From: Enterococcus moraviensis ATCC BAA-383
GTDB lineage: Bacteria; Bacillota; Bacilli; Lactobacillales; Enterococcaceae
Assembly (NCBI RefSeq): GCF_000407445.1
Contig: NZ_ASWB01000004.1
Location: forward strand, 310,001-374,000
Direction: 5' to 3'
Length of the DNA: 64,000 bases
In this document: piece after piece, positions 52,374-61,534 of the stretch
How the letters are laid out: each line of letters opens with the position of its first letter
Position numbering within the stretch: position 1 is the stretch's first letter
The notes under the pieces: model-generated
The model's input: the letters and a program-made list of their open reading frames with translations, nothing else
Databases searched by the model: none
What the model was told of the DNA's origin: nothing
Translations under genes and position numbers: made by a program

Positions 52374-54050
52374 TTAATGATGCAATTCATATAATTTCAA
52401 CGCCAATTGCAAGGCGAAAGTATTTTTTTCTTGCTCTAAATCCACAGGTATTAGGCTTTTGATCTTTTCAATCCGATAAAGCAACGTATTTCGATGGATA
52501 AATAACGCTCTTGACGTCGTAGCGATATTTAAATGATGAGCCAAGTACGCTTTTAATGTCGGAGTGAAATGTGTGTTATTCTCTTGATCATAGGTCAATA
52601 ATGTATTTAAATAGTGTGCGTAGAATTTTTTTCCTTGTTCTTTTGAAATGGAATCAACTAAAAAGGAATCAAAGTAAAAATCATTAAAAAAATAAATTTT
52701 CTCTTCTTTTAAGTCACCTTCAAGCAATTGGATGACTTTTTTTGCTTCTTCAAAACTTTGAGCCAATTCAAAGATAGGCAAAGTTGAACCAATCGTACAG
52801 AAAATCTCTCGTTCAGAGTGCCCTTGTTGTTCCAAATACATGCGGATCCGTTCGGCTGTATCAGACACTTCGTTATGGGTTTTTACAGAACTTAAAGTAC
52901 GGTCAGTTCCCAAAAGCATGACAAGCTGATTTTTACGACTGAATAGATGAAGATGAGAGAACCGATTCGTCGTATACGTTGTGAGTGAGGACAACAAGCT
53001 TTTCATCAAGCGATCTTCTGATTGTTTCTTTTGCATCAAAGAGGTAGAAGTTTGACCAAATGATTGAATCGATAAAATCAACACTGTATAGTTCAAGCTT
53101 GGATCGATTGTCGTATCGTAAGCAGCTAAAGCCTCCACATCTTTAATTTGTCCAGATAACAATTGATCGAAGAAATCACGGCGAATACGGTTTTCTGTTC
53201 GTTCAATCTCAAAAAGGCGCATTTGCTCTAGTGCAAATGCCATTGAACCATTTTCTAAGGCAACATAATCAAGGTCAGTTAACGGACGCTGAGTTTGATA
53301 AACCAAAATAAATCCATAATGGATCGTATCAAAATAAACGGGCATGATCACGCAAGGATGTTCTTGTTTTTCAACAAAAATCCCACGCGTAATTGGTTTT
53401 TGGATCCGCTCAAAGTCTGTTGGTAAATCGGTAAAAGTTTGAACAGGGAAGCGAAACGTATTCCCTGTTTTTTCAATAGTTGCTTGAATCAACGGTTGTT
53501 TTTCGTCACTCACAGCATTCACCGACCACTCTGTATCCACTAATACAACTGGATTGTTCACCATTTCGGCTAAACCAGCAGCGATTTTTGTCATTCCACC
53601 ACCATGTAAAGAAATTTCAAAAAACTGGGAATGAATATCTAATGAGGCTTGATTCAACTCATTCATTCGACCAGAAATTTCAGCCATAACAATATTCATA
53701 ATCTTTGAAAAGGCAATTCCATAAGGGATTTCAATGATTGGTAAAGCGAGTTCATCAGCTAAATCACGTATAGATTTTGGAATTTCTTTCAAGTAAATAT
53801 GTGGCTTGATACAAATCGCCGAACAGTTGATTTCTTTAAAACGTTGAATAAATCGGCGTTGGATTTCTTCATTTTCACTAAAAAAATAGCCTGAAGTAAT
53901 CAACAATTCTCCAGCCGACAACCAATCGGAAGCATCTGGATTGTCTAGGATATTCACACCAGTAATTTCATTTGTAAGACCATTTGCTCCAGCGACTAAT
54001 TGGAACGTTTTGAATGGAGCAAGCTGTAAGAAGCTTTTGACCGTTAACAT
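52374..54050 (-). CDS. PucR-family regulator
   Basis: A 558-residue regulator with three PucR parts: an N-terminal purine-catabolism-type domain (residues about 7-130; NILDNPDASDWLSAGELLIT), a GAF/GGDEF-like middle (about 150-450), and a C-terminal helix-turn-helix (about 495-550; HHLNIATTSRALFIHRNTLLYRIEKI). PucR proteins activate purine, allantoin or related nitrogen catabolism. It is divergent from the seven-gene operon starting at 54220 and is its obvious regulator. The 169-bp intergenic region has no site that I can define with confidence. The inducer is unknown. Confidence 0.88.
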   Translation of the reverse strand: MLTVKSFLQLAPFKTFQLVAGANGLTNEITGVNILDNPDASDWLSAGELLITSGYFFSENEEIQRRFIQRFKEINCSAICIKPHIYLKEIPKSIRDLADELALPIIEIPYGIAFSKIMNIVMAEISGRMNELNQASLDIHSQFFEISLHGGGMTKIAAGLAEMVNNPVVLVDTEWSVNAVSDEKQPLIQATIEKTGNTFRFPVQTFTDLPTDFERIQKPITRGIFVEKQEHPCVIMPVYFDTIHYGFILVYQTQRPLTDLDYVALENGSMAFALEQMRLFEIERTENRIRRDFFDQLLSGQIKDVEALAAYDTTIDPSLNYTVLILSIQSFGQTSTSLMQKKQSEDRLMKSLLSSLTTYTTNRFSHLHLFSRKNQLVMLLGTDRTLSSVKTHNEVSDTAERIRMYLEQQGHSEREIFCTIGSTLPIFELAQSFEEAKKVIQLLEGDLKEEKIYFFNDFYFDSFLVDSISKEQGKKFYAHYLNTLLTYDQENNTHFTPTLKAYLAHHLNIATTSRALFIHRNTLLYRIEKIKSLIPVDLEQEKNTFALQLALKLYELHH

Positions 54051-54219
54051 AATACACCATCTTTCTAGTTCGTGAGGTTAATACATCAACTATACGGCAA
54101 TTGGTTAAAGTGTACAACTGAAAAAGAAAATATTCAGCTATTTTATCTCTTTTTGAAAAGGCTTTCTTAATGTAAATTGAATAGTGTAAAGAAGATCAAT
54201 CAGTGAGGAAGTGAGTAAG

Positions 54220-55110
54220 ATGCTTACGTACCAATCCCTATCTGGAGCTGGAAATTTCTTGCATGAAATCCAAGAAAAGTCGTGGAAAGGAGAAATTCAC
54301 AGTGCGTTCAACCGGACGATAAATATTATTTCTGATTCTGGAGAATTGTATACGATAGCGTCAGAGGAATTGGATAATGCGCCCAATACTTTGAGGGTGA
54401 GAGGATTATTTAATAAGGGGCCGAAAATCACTGTTAAAACACCTGTTTATTCTCGGAAGGATCAGTTGATAATCGGAAAAACAGTTGCCGTTACGATTCA
54501 AAGTGCAAGTGAATGGCGATACCCACAAATTGAATTTCCAAAAAAACAAGCGTATTTCAGAGTCCGTAACCGTGTAGCTCAAGTAAATGAGTGGATGATG
54601 CAATTAGGAAATACTGGAGGCTATTTATTAAACAAAACACAGGCTACGACTTACGAGAAAATGATCCATGTAATGCTTTTACAAGAATCGGAACAACTAT
54701 TAGTACATTTGAAGGAAAAACAGTTGTTTCAAGCGATGAAACAGTTGAATCGTGTAATTGGATTAGGCCCGGGCTTAACACCATCCGGCGATGATTTTTT
54801 AGTAGGACTCGCACTTATTTTTACGACGGTAAATTATCCATATCATTCTTTAAAGCAATGGCTGGACAATAACCGAAATGAACTAAAAAAAAGGACGAAT
54901 ATCATTAGTTATTCTGCATTAGATTGGGCAATCAAAGGCGTAGCTAGAGAACGGCTCGGATTATTTTTAAATGAATTATTTTACGGCGAAAGTGATAGTC
55001 TTCTGAAAAGAAAAATGATTGATGTACTGGAAATTGGTTCAACATCTGGTGGAGATATCCTGACAGGGATGTTGGCAGGAATAAAATTGACGATGGAAAG
55101 TAGCAGGTGA
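54220..55110 (+). CDS. DUF2877 protein, AllH-like carbamoyltransferase subunit
   Basis: A 296-residue protein with the DUF2877 hallmark GLGPGLTPSGDDFLVGLAL (residues about 185-203) and a late STSGGDILTGMLAG. The E. coli member YlbF/AllH is one of three proteins linked to oxamate carbamoyltransferase in anaerobic allantoin use. The ATG at 54220 is 11 bases after GAGG; the GTG at 54211 is too close. It is the first gene behind PucR, but 349 bases with two structured repeats separate it from fdrA, a gap that is unusual within an operon. Confidence 0.8.
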   Translation: MLTYQSLSGAGNFLHEIQEKSWKGEIHSAFNRTINIISDSGELYTIASEELDNAPNTLRVRGLFNKGPKITVKTPVYSRKDQLIIGKTVAVTIQSASEWRYPQIEFPKKQAYFRVRNRVAQVNEWMMQLGNTGGYLLNKTQATTYEKMIHVMLLQESEQLLVHLKEKQLFQAMKQLNRVIGLGPGLTPSGDDFLVGLALIFTTVNYPYHSLKQWLDNNRNELKKRTNIISYSALDWAIKGVARERLGLFLNELFYGESDSLLKRKMIDVLEIGSTSGGDILTGMLAGIKLTMESSR

Positions 55111-55128
55111 AACGTTGTTACCATGTGT

Positions 55129-55244
55129 TATCTAGCTGCACAAATCAATCCTTAGGAAAATAGATAAATTGTCAGTGAAATAAAGAGCATTTCAATGCCA
55201 ATTTCCTAATTTTCTACAGGATTAAACGATTTGTTACGCTTTTA
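55129..55244. repeat. Structured repeat, copy B1
   Basis: Starts TATCTAGC and ends TTACGCTTTTA. The outer stem here is ACAAATC/GATTTGT and the apical stem TGAAAT/ATTTCA, different in sequence from copy A2 but still paired. Confidence 0.85.
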
Positions 55245-55248
55245 TTGT

Positions 55249-55366
55249 TATCTAGCTACGCGAGCTAACCCTTCGGGAAAAAGATAAAAATAGTTTGTGG
55301 TAAAGAGCACCATAATCGATTTTTCCTATTTTCCTGTCAGAGTTGAACGAGCCCGCTTCGCTTTTG
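55249..55366. repeat. Structured repeat, copy B2
   Basis: Four bases after copy B1. Outer stem GCGAGCT/AGCCCGC (one mismatch), middle A-rich/T-rich stem, apical stem TGTGGT/ACCATA with one wobble. Confidence 0.85.
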
Positions 55367-55459
55367 CTTTGAAACACAGTGAATAAAATGAACTGATGTT
55401 GAAAAGTACAAGGTGTAGCGTAGCGAAACGTTGTTACATATATATAAGGAGGAACCAAA

Positions 55460-57010
55460 ATGACAATCAGTATTAAAATTCAACCAAATACCTACATTGA
55501 TTCAGTCTCATTAATGGCTTTATCAACGAAAGCCAATCAAATAGCTGGGGTTGATCAAGCAATTATTGCAATGGCAACAGAGATGAACAAAGAAGTGATG
55601 AAAAATGTTGGTTTGTTTACCGATGAGATTGCGCAAGCGCAAACGAGTGATTTAGTTATCGCATTAGATGCAAAAGAAGAACAGGATTCACAGGAACTGA
55701 TCAAACAAATCGAAACATTGATGACGGAGAAAAAAGCCAAGACTGCTAATCAACCTACAGAACAGTATACAACGATCGAAACCGCGAAAAAGAACATTCC
55801 AGAAGCAAACCTCGCTGTGATTTCAGTTAATGGTCAATATGCTGCTCGTGAGGCTAGAAAAGCGTTGAATAATGATCTGCATGTGATGATGTTCAGTGAT
55901 AATGTCAGTGTAGAAGAAGAAATTGAGTTGAAGGACTTGGCGCATGAAAAAGGATTACTGATGATGGGCCCTGATTGTGGCACAGCGATTATCAATAATG
56001 TGGGGTTGTGTTTTGCTAACAAGGTACGCAAAGGAAGTATTGGGGTTGTTGGAGCGTCTGGGACTGGTAGTCAAGAAATCAGTGTGCGCATCCATGAGTT
56101 TGGTGAAGGGATTTCTCAATTGATTGGAACGGGTGGACGTGACCTGAGTGAAGCTGTCGGCGGAAAAATGATGCTCGATGCGATCGATGCTTTAGAAGCA
56201 GATCAAGAAACAAAAGTGATCGTTTTGATTTCTAAGCCACCAGCAAAAGCTGTGGAAGAAAAAATTCTTACTAGAGTCAGAAAAGCGGAAAAACCTGTTG
56301 TGATTTGGTTTATCGGAAGTGAAACTAGAGAAAATGAAGAAGGTATTTTCTTTGAAAAAATGTCTAAAGCCGCCGCTTTGAGAGCTGTTACTTTAGCAGG
56401 GATCGATCAGAATAAATTAGATGTCCATCCTTTGAACTTACCCTTGATTGATGAAGTTCGAGAAAAATTGAACTCGGAACAACAATACATTCGTGGTTTA
56501 TTCACAGGTGGCACTTTATGTGATGAAGCAATGTTTACTGCTAAAGAACGTTTTTCAGATGTGTATAGCAATATTGCAACAAATCAAGAACATCTTTTGT
56601 ATTTCGGCGATCCAAGTAAAGCCCACACTTTTATTGATTTCGGGGCAGATGAGTTCACGAATGGCAAACCACATCCAATGATCGATCCTTCTAATCGTAT
56701 CGCTCGTTTTAAAGAAGAGGCGGCGGATCCTACGGTTGGCGTGATTCTAATGGATTTTGTACTAGGTTATGGAGCGCATCCAGATCCCGTTGGTGCAATG
56801 TTACCTGCGATGAAAGAGGCAAAAGAACATGCAACAGCGAATGGTCGTCATCTAGAAATCATCGGCTATGTGCTGGGGACAGATTTAGATAAACAAAATA
56901 TCGATGAGCAAGTTGAAAAATTGACATCAATTGGTGCAACGTACGCTAGCAGTAGTCAAAATGCTGGATTATTAGCAAGAGAGTTTGTTGTGAAAGGAGC
57001 AGAACAATGA
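55460..57010 (+). CDS. fdrA: FdrA (AllF-like) acyl/carbamoyl-transferase subunit
   Basis: A 516-residue FdrA-family protein with succinyl-CoA-synthetase-like folds. GPDCGTAIINNVGL (about 174-187) and IGVVGASGTGSQE (about 194-206) are family marks; a second ligase-like domain occupies about 330-516. E. coli FdrA is AllF, a subunit linked to oxamate carbamoyltransferase, which phosphorolyses oxalurate to oxamate and carbamoyl phosphate. AAGGAGGA precedes the ATG. It overlaps the DUF1116 gene by four bases. The real substrate here is unknown because the allantoin enzymes are absent. Confidence 0.88.
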   Translation: MTISIKIQPNTYIDSVSLMALSTKANQIAGVDQAIIAMATEMNKEVMKNVGLFTDEIAQAQTSDLVIALDAKEEQDSQELIKQIETLMTEKKAKTANQPTEQYTTIETAKKNIPEANLAVISVNGQYAAREARKALNNDLHVMMFSDNVSVEEEIELKDLAHEKGLLMMGPDCGTAIINNVGLCFANKVRKGSIGVVGASGTGSQEISVRIHEFGEGISQLIGTGGRDLSEAVGGKMMLDAIDALEADQETKVIVLISKPPAKAVEEKILTRVRKAEKPVVIWFIGSETRENEEGIFFEKMSKAAALRAVTLAGIDQNKLDVHPLNLPLIDEVREKLNSEQQYIRGLFTGGTLCDEAMFTAKERFSDVYSNIATNQEHLLYFGDPSKAHTFIDFGADEFTNGKPHPMIDPSNRIARFKEEAADPTVGVILMDFVLGYGAHPDPVGAMLPAMKEAKEHATANGRHLEIIGYVLGTDLDKQNIDEQVEKLTSIGATYASSSQNAGLLAREFVVKGAEQ

Positions 57011-58431
57011 GTAAAATAACTGAATTATTCACTGAAGAACCAGTCATTATCGATCTTGGGATCGAGTCATTTCAAGAAGAATTAATCGAACAACAGGTAC
57101 AAGCGACGTATTTAAATTGGGCCCCGCCAGGACAAGGGAAAGCAAGTATTTTAGCCGCTTTAGAAAAAATTGAAACGCCAGAGAATTTGGAAAAAATCAA
57201 AAAAGCAAACGAAGAAGCAGTTCATCGAATCATTTCTTCTCAAATTTCCTTGATTGGGTATGATCAAGCAATCAATGTTGTGCCAGGGATGACTAAAAAT
57301 ACAATTTTACATGCAGGACCGCCGATTACATGGGATAGAATGAATGGCCCAATGAAAGGTGCTGTTAAAGGCGCAATGGTTTTCGAAGGACTAGCGAAAA
57401 ACCTAGACGATGCTGAAAAGGTTGCAGCTTCTGGTGAAATCATTTTTTCTCCCTGTCATGAACATCAATGCGTTGGATCAATGGCAGGTGTTACCTCTGC
57501 ATCAATGTATATGCACATCGTAGAAAATAAAACATATGGCAATTTGGCATTTACAAATTTAAGTGAGCAAATGTCTAAAATCTTGCGAATGGGTGCTAAC
57601 GATGATAGTGTAGTTGAACGTTTGATTTGGATGAGAGATGTTTTTGGTCCGATTTTAAGGGATGCAATGAAATTGTGTACAGAAGGAATCGATTTAAAAC
57701 ATATGCTAGCGCAAGCGGTACACATGGGAGATGAATGTCATAATCGTAATAATGCGGGTACCACACTGCTAATTCAAGCATTGACTCCTTATATTATTCA
57801 AACAGATCATTCGATCGAAGAAATGAAAGAGGTTTTTGATTTTGTGGCAAGTAGTGATTATTTTTCAGGTCCAACTTGGATGGCGATGTGTAAAGCAGCG
57901 TTAGATTCAGCTGTAGGAATTCCTTATAGTACAGTTGTTACAACAATGGCGAGAAATGGTACAGATTTTGGCATTCATATCAGTGGTATCGAAGGTAACC
58001 CATGGTTCGTTGGTCCATCGCAAAAAGTTATCGGTCCGATGTTTGCAGGGTACAAGCCAGAAGATGCAGGTCTTGATATTGGAGATAGTGCCATCACTGA
58101 AACGTATGGTATTGGTGGCTTTGCAATGGCTGCAGCACCAGCAATCGTAGCGTTAGTTGGTGGAACGATCGAAGACGCTTTACGTTTTTCGACAGAAATG
58201 CAAGAAATCACAACTGCTGAAAATCCTAATATCACGATTCCAACGTTAGACTTTATGGGGATTCCATCAGGAATTGATAGTTTAAAAGTAATTCAAACCA
58301 ATACATTACCGATCATCAATACAGCTATTGCGCATAAAGAAGCAGGGATTGGCATGATTGGAGCTGGGATCACGCATCCGCCAATGGAAGCTTTTGAAAA
58401 AGCAATCATTGCATTTAGCGAACAACTATAA
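57007..58431 (+). CDS. DUF1116 protein (AllG-like subunit)
   Basis: A 474-residue protein of the DUF1116/YlbE family. Strongly conserved-looking segments are TKNTILHAGPPITWDRM, SPCHEHQCVGSMAGVTSASM, and HMGDECHNRNNAGT, with His and Cys residues suited to metal or active-site roles. The family member YlbE is AllG, partner of FdrA and DUF2877 in the E. coli carbamoyltransferase. ATG overlaps the fdrA stop (ATGA), so stoichiometric translation is expected. Twenty bases separate it from the ankyrin-TPR gene. Confidence 0.87.
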   Translation: MSKITELFTEEPVIIDLGIESFQEELIEQQVQATYLNWAPPGQGKASILAALEKIETPENLEKIKKANEEAVHRIISSQISLIGYDQAINVVPGMTKNTILHAGPPITWDRMNGPMKGAVKGAMVFEGLAKNLDDAEKVAASGEIIFSPCHEHQCVGSMAGVTSASMYMHIVENKTYGNLAFTNLSEQMSKILRMGANDDSVVERLIWMRDVFGPILRDAMKLCTEGIDLKHMLAQAVHMGDECHNRNNAGTTLLIQALTPYIIQTDHSIEEMKEVFDFVASSDYFSGPTWMAMCKAALDSAVGIPYSTVVTTMARNGTDFGIHISGIEGNPWFVGPSQKVIGPMFAGYKPEDAGLDIGDSAITETYGIGGFAMAAAPAIVALVGGTIEDALRFSTEMQEITTAENPNITIPTLDFMGIPSGIDSLKVIQTNTLPIINTAIAHKEAGIGMIGAGITHPPMEAFEKAIIAFSEQL

Positions 58432-58451
58432 AAATAGAAAGGAGTAAAACG

Positions 58452-59594
58452 ATGGATACAGTAAAAGTAAATCAATCATTGCTAAAGGCAGTAACATCCG
58501 GGCAAACACAACAAGTTATACAACGATTAAACGAAGGCTGTGATGTTTCTGTAACGGATGAAGAGGGGCGCTCCCCGCTAATGATTGCAGTGCAACATAA
58601 TCAATTAGAGATCGTGAAAGAATTGTTGGTGTTTGGTGCAGATGTGAATCAACGCGATAATACGCAATTAACACCATTTATTTGTGCAGCGGCCAACGGT
58701 TTTGATGAAATCCTAAATGAGATTCTGCAATCTGGGCGAGCAGAATTAGCATCTGTCAATCGTTTTGGCGGTACGGCACTTCTTCCATCAAGTGAAAAAG
58801 GGTACCTAAGAACCGTTCAATTGTGTTTGACTGCAGGAGTGCCTGTTGATCATGTGAATCGTTTAGGCTGGTCAGCGTTATTAGAGGCTGTAATTTTAGG
58901 AAATAGTGGTTTTTTATACCAAGATGTGATCCGTGAATTGGTACAGCATCAGGCAAATGTGGCCCAAGTTGATGGCACTGGCAAAAATGCTTTGATGTAT
59001 GCAAAAGAAACGGCCGATGAGGGACTTTTGGCTATCTTAGAAAAAAAAGAAGTTGAGGCACCGATTTTTAAAGAGGTACGTGCCTATTTAAACAATGGAG
59101 ACTTACAAAAAGCTCTAACAATATTAGACGCACAAGATCAAACTGATTTAGAGGTTCTCTATTATTTAGGGTATACACACCAACGATTAAAAGAGTTTAA
59201 AACAGCAATCACTTATTATGAAAAAGGCTGGAAAAAAGATCAGCAATTTGCCTTTTATATAGGAAATAGTTACCGCATGATGGGTGAAATAGACAAAGCG
59301 CTTCAAACGTATGATCACGCAATCAAAACAGATCAGAGCTTCTTTTATCGTTATCATAAATCTAATTTTTTAAGAGAATTAGGCCGTCATGAAGCAGCAG
59401 TCAAACTGATGGATGACTTGTTGGGTGACTATCCTGAACGAGTTGATTTCTATTTTCATAAGGCAAACAGTTTACGTAGTTTGAATCGCCATCAAGAAGC
59501 CGCAGAGGCGATGGAACAAGCGATTCAACTAAGTCCAGAAAATCCATTATTTTCAGAACACCTTGCACAATCACTTCAGTTAGTAAAAAACTAA
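58452..59594 (+). CDS. Ankyrin-TPR scaffold protein
   Basis: A 380-residue soluble protein made of repeats only. Residues about 7-190 are five or so ankyrin repeats (DEEGRSPLMIAVQHNQLEIV, RDNTQLTPFICAAANG, NRLGWSALLEAVILG, DGTGKNALMYAKE). Residues about 200-378 are five TPR units (VLYYLGYTHQRLKEFKTAI, AFYIGNSYRMMGEIDKAL and so on). AGAAAGGAG precedes the ATG. It lies inside the catabolic operon between the carbamoyltransferase genes and the permease. Repeat proteins bind partners, so it may organise or regulate the enzyme complex. I know no described counterpart in allantoin operons. Confidence 0.85.
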   Translation: MDTVKVNQSLLKAVTSGQTQQVIQRLNEGCDVSVTDEEGRSPLMIAVQHNQLEIVKELLVFGADVNQRDNTQLTPFICAAANGFDEILNEILQSGRAELASVNRFGGTALLPSSEKGYLRTVQLCLTAGVPVDHVNRLGWSALLEAVILGNSGFLYQDVIRELVQHQANVAQVDGTGKNALMYAKETADEGLLAILEKKEVEAPIFKEVRAYLNNGDLQKALTILDAQDQTDLEVLYYLGYTHQRLKEFKTAITYYEKGWKKDQQFAFYIGNSYRMMGEIDKALQTYDHAIKTDQSFFYRYHKSNFLRELGRHEAAVKLMDDLLGDYPERVDFYFHKANSLRSLNRHQEAAEAMEQAIQLSPENPLFSEHLAQSLQLVKN

Positions 59595-59618
59595 AGAAAT
59601 GTATTGGAGGAAAATACA

Positions 59619-61058
59619 ATGGAATCAGTAGAAAAACAAATCATCGCTGACTCACCGACCTATTCGGCGGAGCTATTGCCAAAAACAGGAGCAGACAAAA
59701 ACTGGGGTACCTTTAATTACGTGACGCTTTGGATGGGAGCCGTTCACAATATTCTTTCTTATATGACAGTAGCAGGATTTTTCTTGCTAGGATTAAATAC
59801 AAAACAGGTGTTAGCTGCTGTAATGGTGTCTGCTGTGATTGTTTCGGTTTTCTATGTATTGAATGGTGTGGCGTCAGCTAAATATGGACTGCCATTTCCC
59901 ATGTTGTTACGTTCCGTCTTTGGTGTAAAAGGGGCGATCATCCCATCGTTATGTCGAGGGCTGATCGCAGGCGTTGTATTTTTTGGGACGCAAAGTGTTG
60001 TAAGCGCTCAATCTTTAGATGTTTTGTTTAGTCGGATTTTTCCTAACTACATGAACATCGGTGGTGGCATGACGATCCTTGGGATGGCAGCACCTACAAT
60101 GCTTAGTTACTTGATCGTTTGGTGTGTAACGGTTGCGCTATTTTTAGGTGGAACCAAAGTGTTAGATAAATTCGGTAACTGGTCTTCCCCAATCGTTTAT
60201 GTCTTTATTATAGGCGCTGCTGTTTGGACCATTCAAATTGCTGGCGGTTTTGGTCCAATTTTAGCGTATTCACCAGCGAATGCTACTACAAGTCCAATCG
60301 TCTTTATTGCGTGTGTCAGTGCCTTAGTATCAAATTGGGCGGGACCTATTGTGAATATCGGAGACTTTACTCAAAAAGCGAAAACGCCTAAAGCTATGAT
60401 CATCGGGTTACCGTTAGGTTTTATTCTTTCTTATATTTTGTTTGCGGTTACATGTGTAGGGTTGATTGCTGGAACACAAATTGCTTTTGGAGAACCTATT
60501 TTTAATATTGTGAATGCATTTGATAAAATCGACAATACCTTCGCCGTTTTTGTTCTAATTTTAGCCTTAAATATGGGCGCTTTAGCATTTGTTGTATTCG
60601 GAAATTTATTCCCTGCAGGGTTACAAATGTCATCGTTATTCCCTAAATTTTTGGATGTAAAAAAGGCAGGTGTTCTGACCGCAATTATCGGTACTCTGAT
60701 TTTACCGTGGAAATTAGTGGAAAATGCTTCAACCTTGTTTTATTTTTATAGTTTCATCGGGTCCATGTTTGGCCCGATTGCAGGAATCATGTTAGCAAGC
60801 TTTTATATTGAACATAGACAAGTGATCCATTTAGAGGATATTTATGTGGAAGAAGGCCAACCAGGTGAGTTTAAATCAGGTTATAATAAAATGGCAATGA
60901 TTACCTTGGCAACAAGTTTTGTAATCACGATGTCAGGCGCATTTTTACAATCTGTCTCATTATTGAAAACAATCAACGACTTTGCGTTCTTTTCAGGGTT
61001 GATATTTTCGTTTGTTGTGTACAGTTTGCTTAGTAAAGTGATGAAAGGAGAAAAATAA
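59619..61058 (+). CDS. NCS1-family nucleobase/hydantoin-type permease
   Basis: A 479-residue permease with 12 helices of the NCS1 family (CodB, PucI, Mhp1). The entry motif NWGTFNYVTLWMGAVHNI and SNWAGPIVNIGDFT are typical. NCS1 proteins import cytosine, uracil, allantoin, hydantoins or purines with H+ or Na+. The start is the ATG at 59619, nine bases after GGAGG; the frame extends to 59604. Its end overlaps the deaminase start by one base. It should import the operon's substrate, whose identity motifs do not reveal. Confidence 0.87.
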   Translation: MESVEKQIIADSPTYSAELLPKTGADKNWGTFNYVTLWMGAVHNILSYMTVAGFFLLGLNTKQVLAAVMVSAVIVSVFYVLNGVASAKYGLPFPMLLRSVFGVKGAIIPSLCRGLIAGVVFFGTQSVVSAQSLDVLFSRIFPNYMNIGGGMTILGMAAPTMLSYLIVWCVTVALFLGGTKVLDKFGNWSSPIVYVFIIGAAVWTIQIAGGFGPILAYSPANATTSPIVFIACVSALVSNWAGPIVNIGDFTQKAKTPKAMIIGLPLGFILSYILFAVTCVGLIAGTQIAFGEPIFNIVNAFDKIDNTFAVFVLILALNMGALAFVVFGNLFPAGLQMSSLFPKFLDVKKAGVLTAIIGTLILPWKLVENASTLFYFYSFIGSMFGPIAGIMLASFYIEHRQVIHLEDIYVEEGQPGEFKSGYNKMAMITLATSFVITMSGAFLQSVSLLKTINDFAFFSGLIFSFVVYSLLSKVMKGEK

Positions 61059-61534
61059 TGGATTATATGAAAATGGCAGCCGATGCAACGGTTGCTGGAA
61101 TGGAAAAGAAATTTGGCGGGCCGTTTGGTGCAACTTTAGTTAGAAATGGTGAGGTGATCGTAGCCGTCAGTAATACAATGATGAAAGATACAGATCCTTC
61201 GGCGCATGCAGAAATGATCGCGGTAAGAGAAGCGTGTAAAAAATTAGATACGATGGATTTATCTGATTGTGAAATTTATGCAACATGTGAACCTTGCCCG
61301 ATGTGTGTAGGCGCCATCTTATGGGCAGGTATTAAAAAAGTTTATTATTCAAATACGAGAGAAGATGCTGCGAAGCATGGTTTTTCTGATATGCATTTAC
61401 GACATTATTTAGACGGATCGGATAAATCGCCACTTGATATGATCCACACAGGTGGATGCCCAGAGTGTGATTCGCTGTGGCAAACATTTACGGAACTTAA
61501 TTCGAATGATGTGGAGAAAGTAGGAGAAAAATGA
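61058..61534 (+). CDS. CDA-fold deaminase (guanine-deaminase-like)
   Basis: A 158-residue zinc deaminase. Zinc ligands are His50, Cys80 and Cys83, and Glu52 is the proton shuttle (HAEM and EPCPMC). The N-terminal FGGPFGATLV and late EDAAKHGFSD resemble B. subtilis GuaD more than TadA, which acts on tRNA. Two extra Cys near the C-terminus (GGCPECD) are unusual and might bind metal. Start overlaps the permease stop (TAATG) and its end overlaps the carbamate kinase start (ATGA). It probably removes an amino group from the imported compound before carbamoyl transfer. Confidence 0.85.
   Translation: MDYMKMAADATVAGMEKKFGGPFGATLVRNGEVIVAVSNTMMKDTDPSAHAEMIAVREACKKLDTMDLSDCEIYATCEPCPMCVGAILWAGIKKVYYSNTREDAAKHGFSDMHLRHYLDGSDKSPLDMIHTGGCPECDSLWQTFTELNSNDVEKVGEK

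Larger units (their letters stand above)
55109..55437. repeat. 13-bp direct repeat flanking the inserted elements
   Basis: GAAACGTTGTTAC occurs at 55109-55121, overlapping the DUF2877 stop codon, and again at 55425-55437, 23 bases before the fdrA start. Both copies follow a GTAGC string by 6-9 bases. The two repeats bracket the structured elements and look like a target-site duplication or a recombination scar. Confidence 0.7.
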
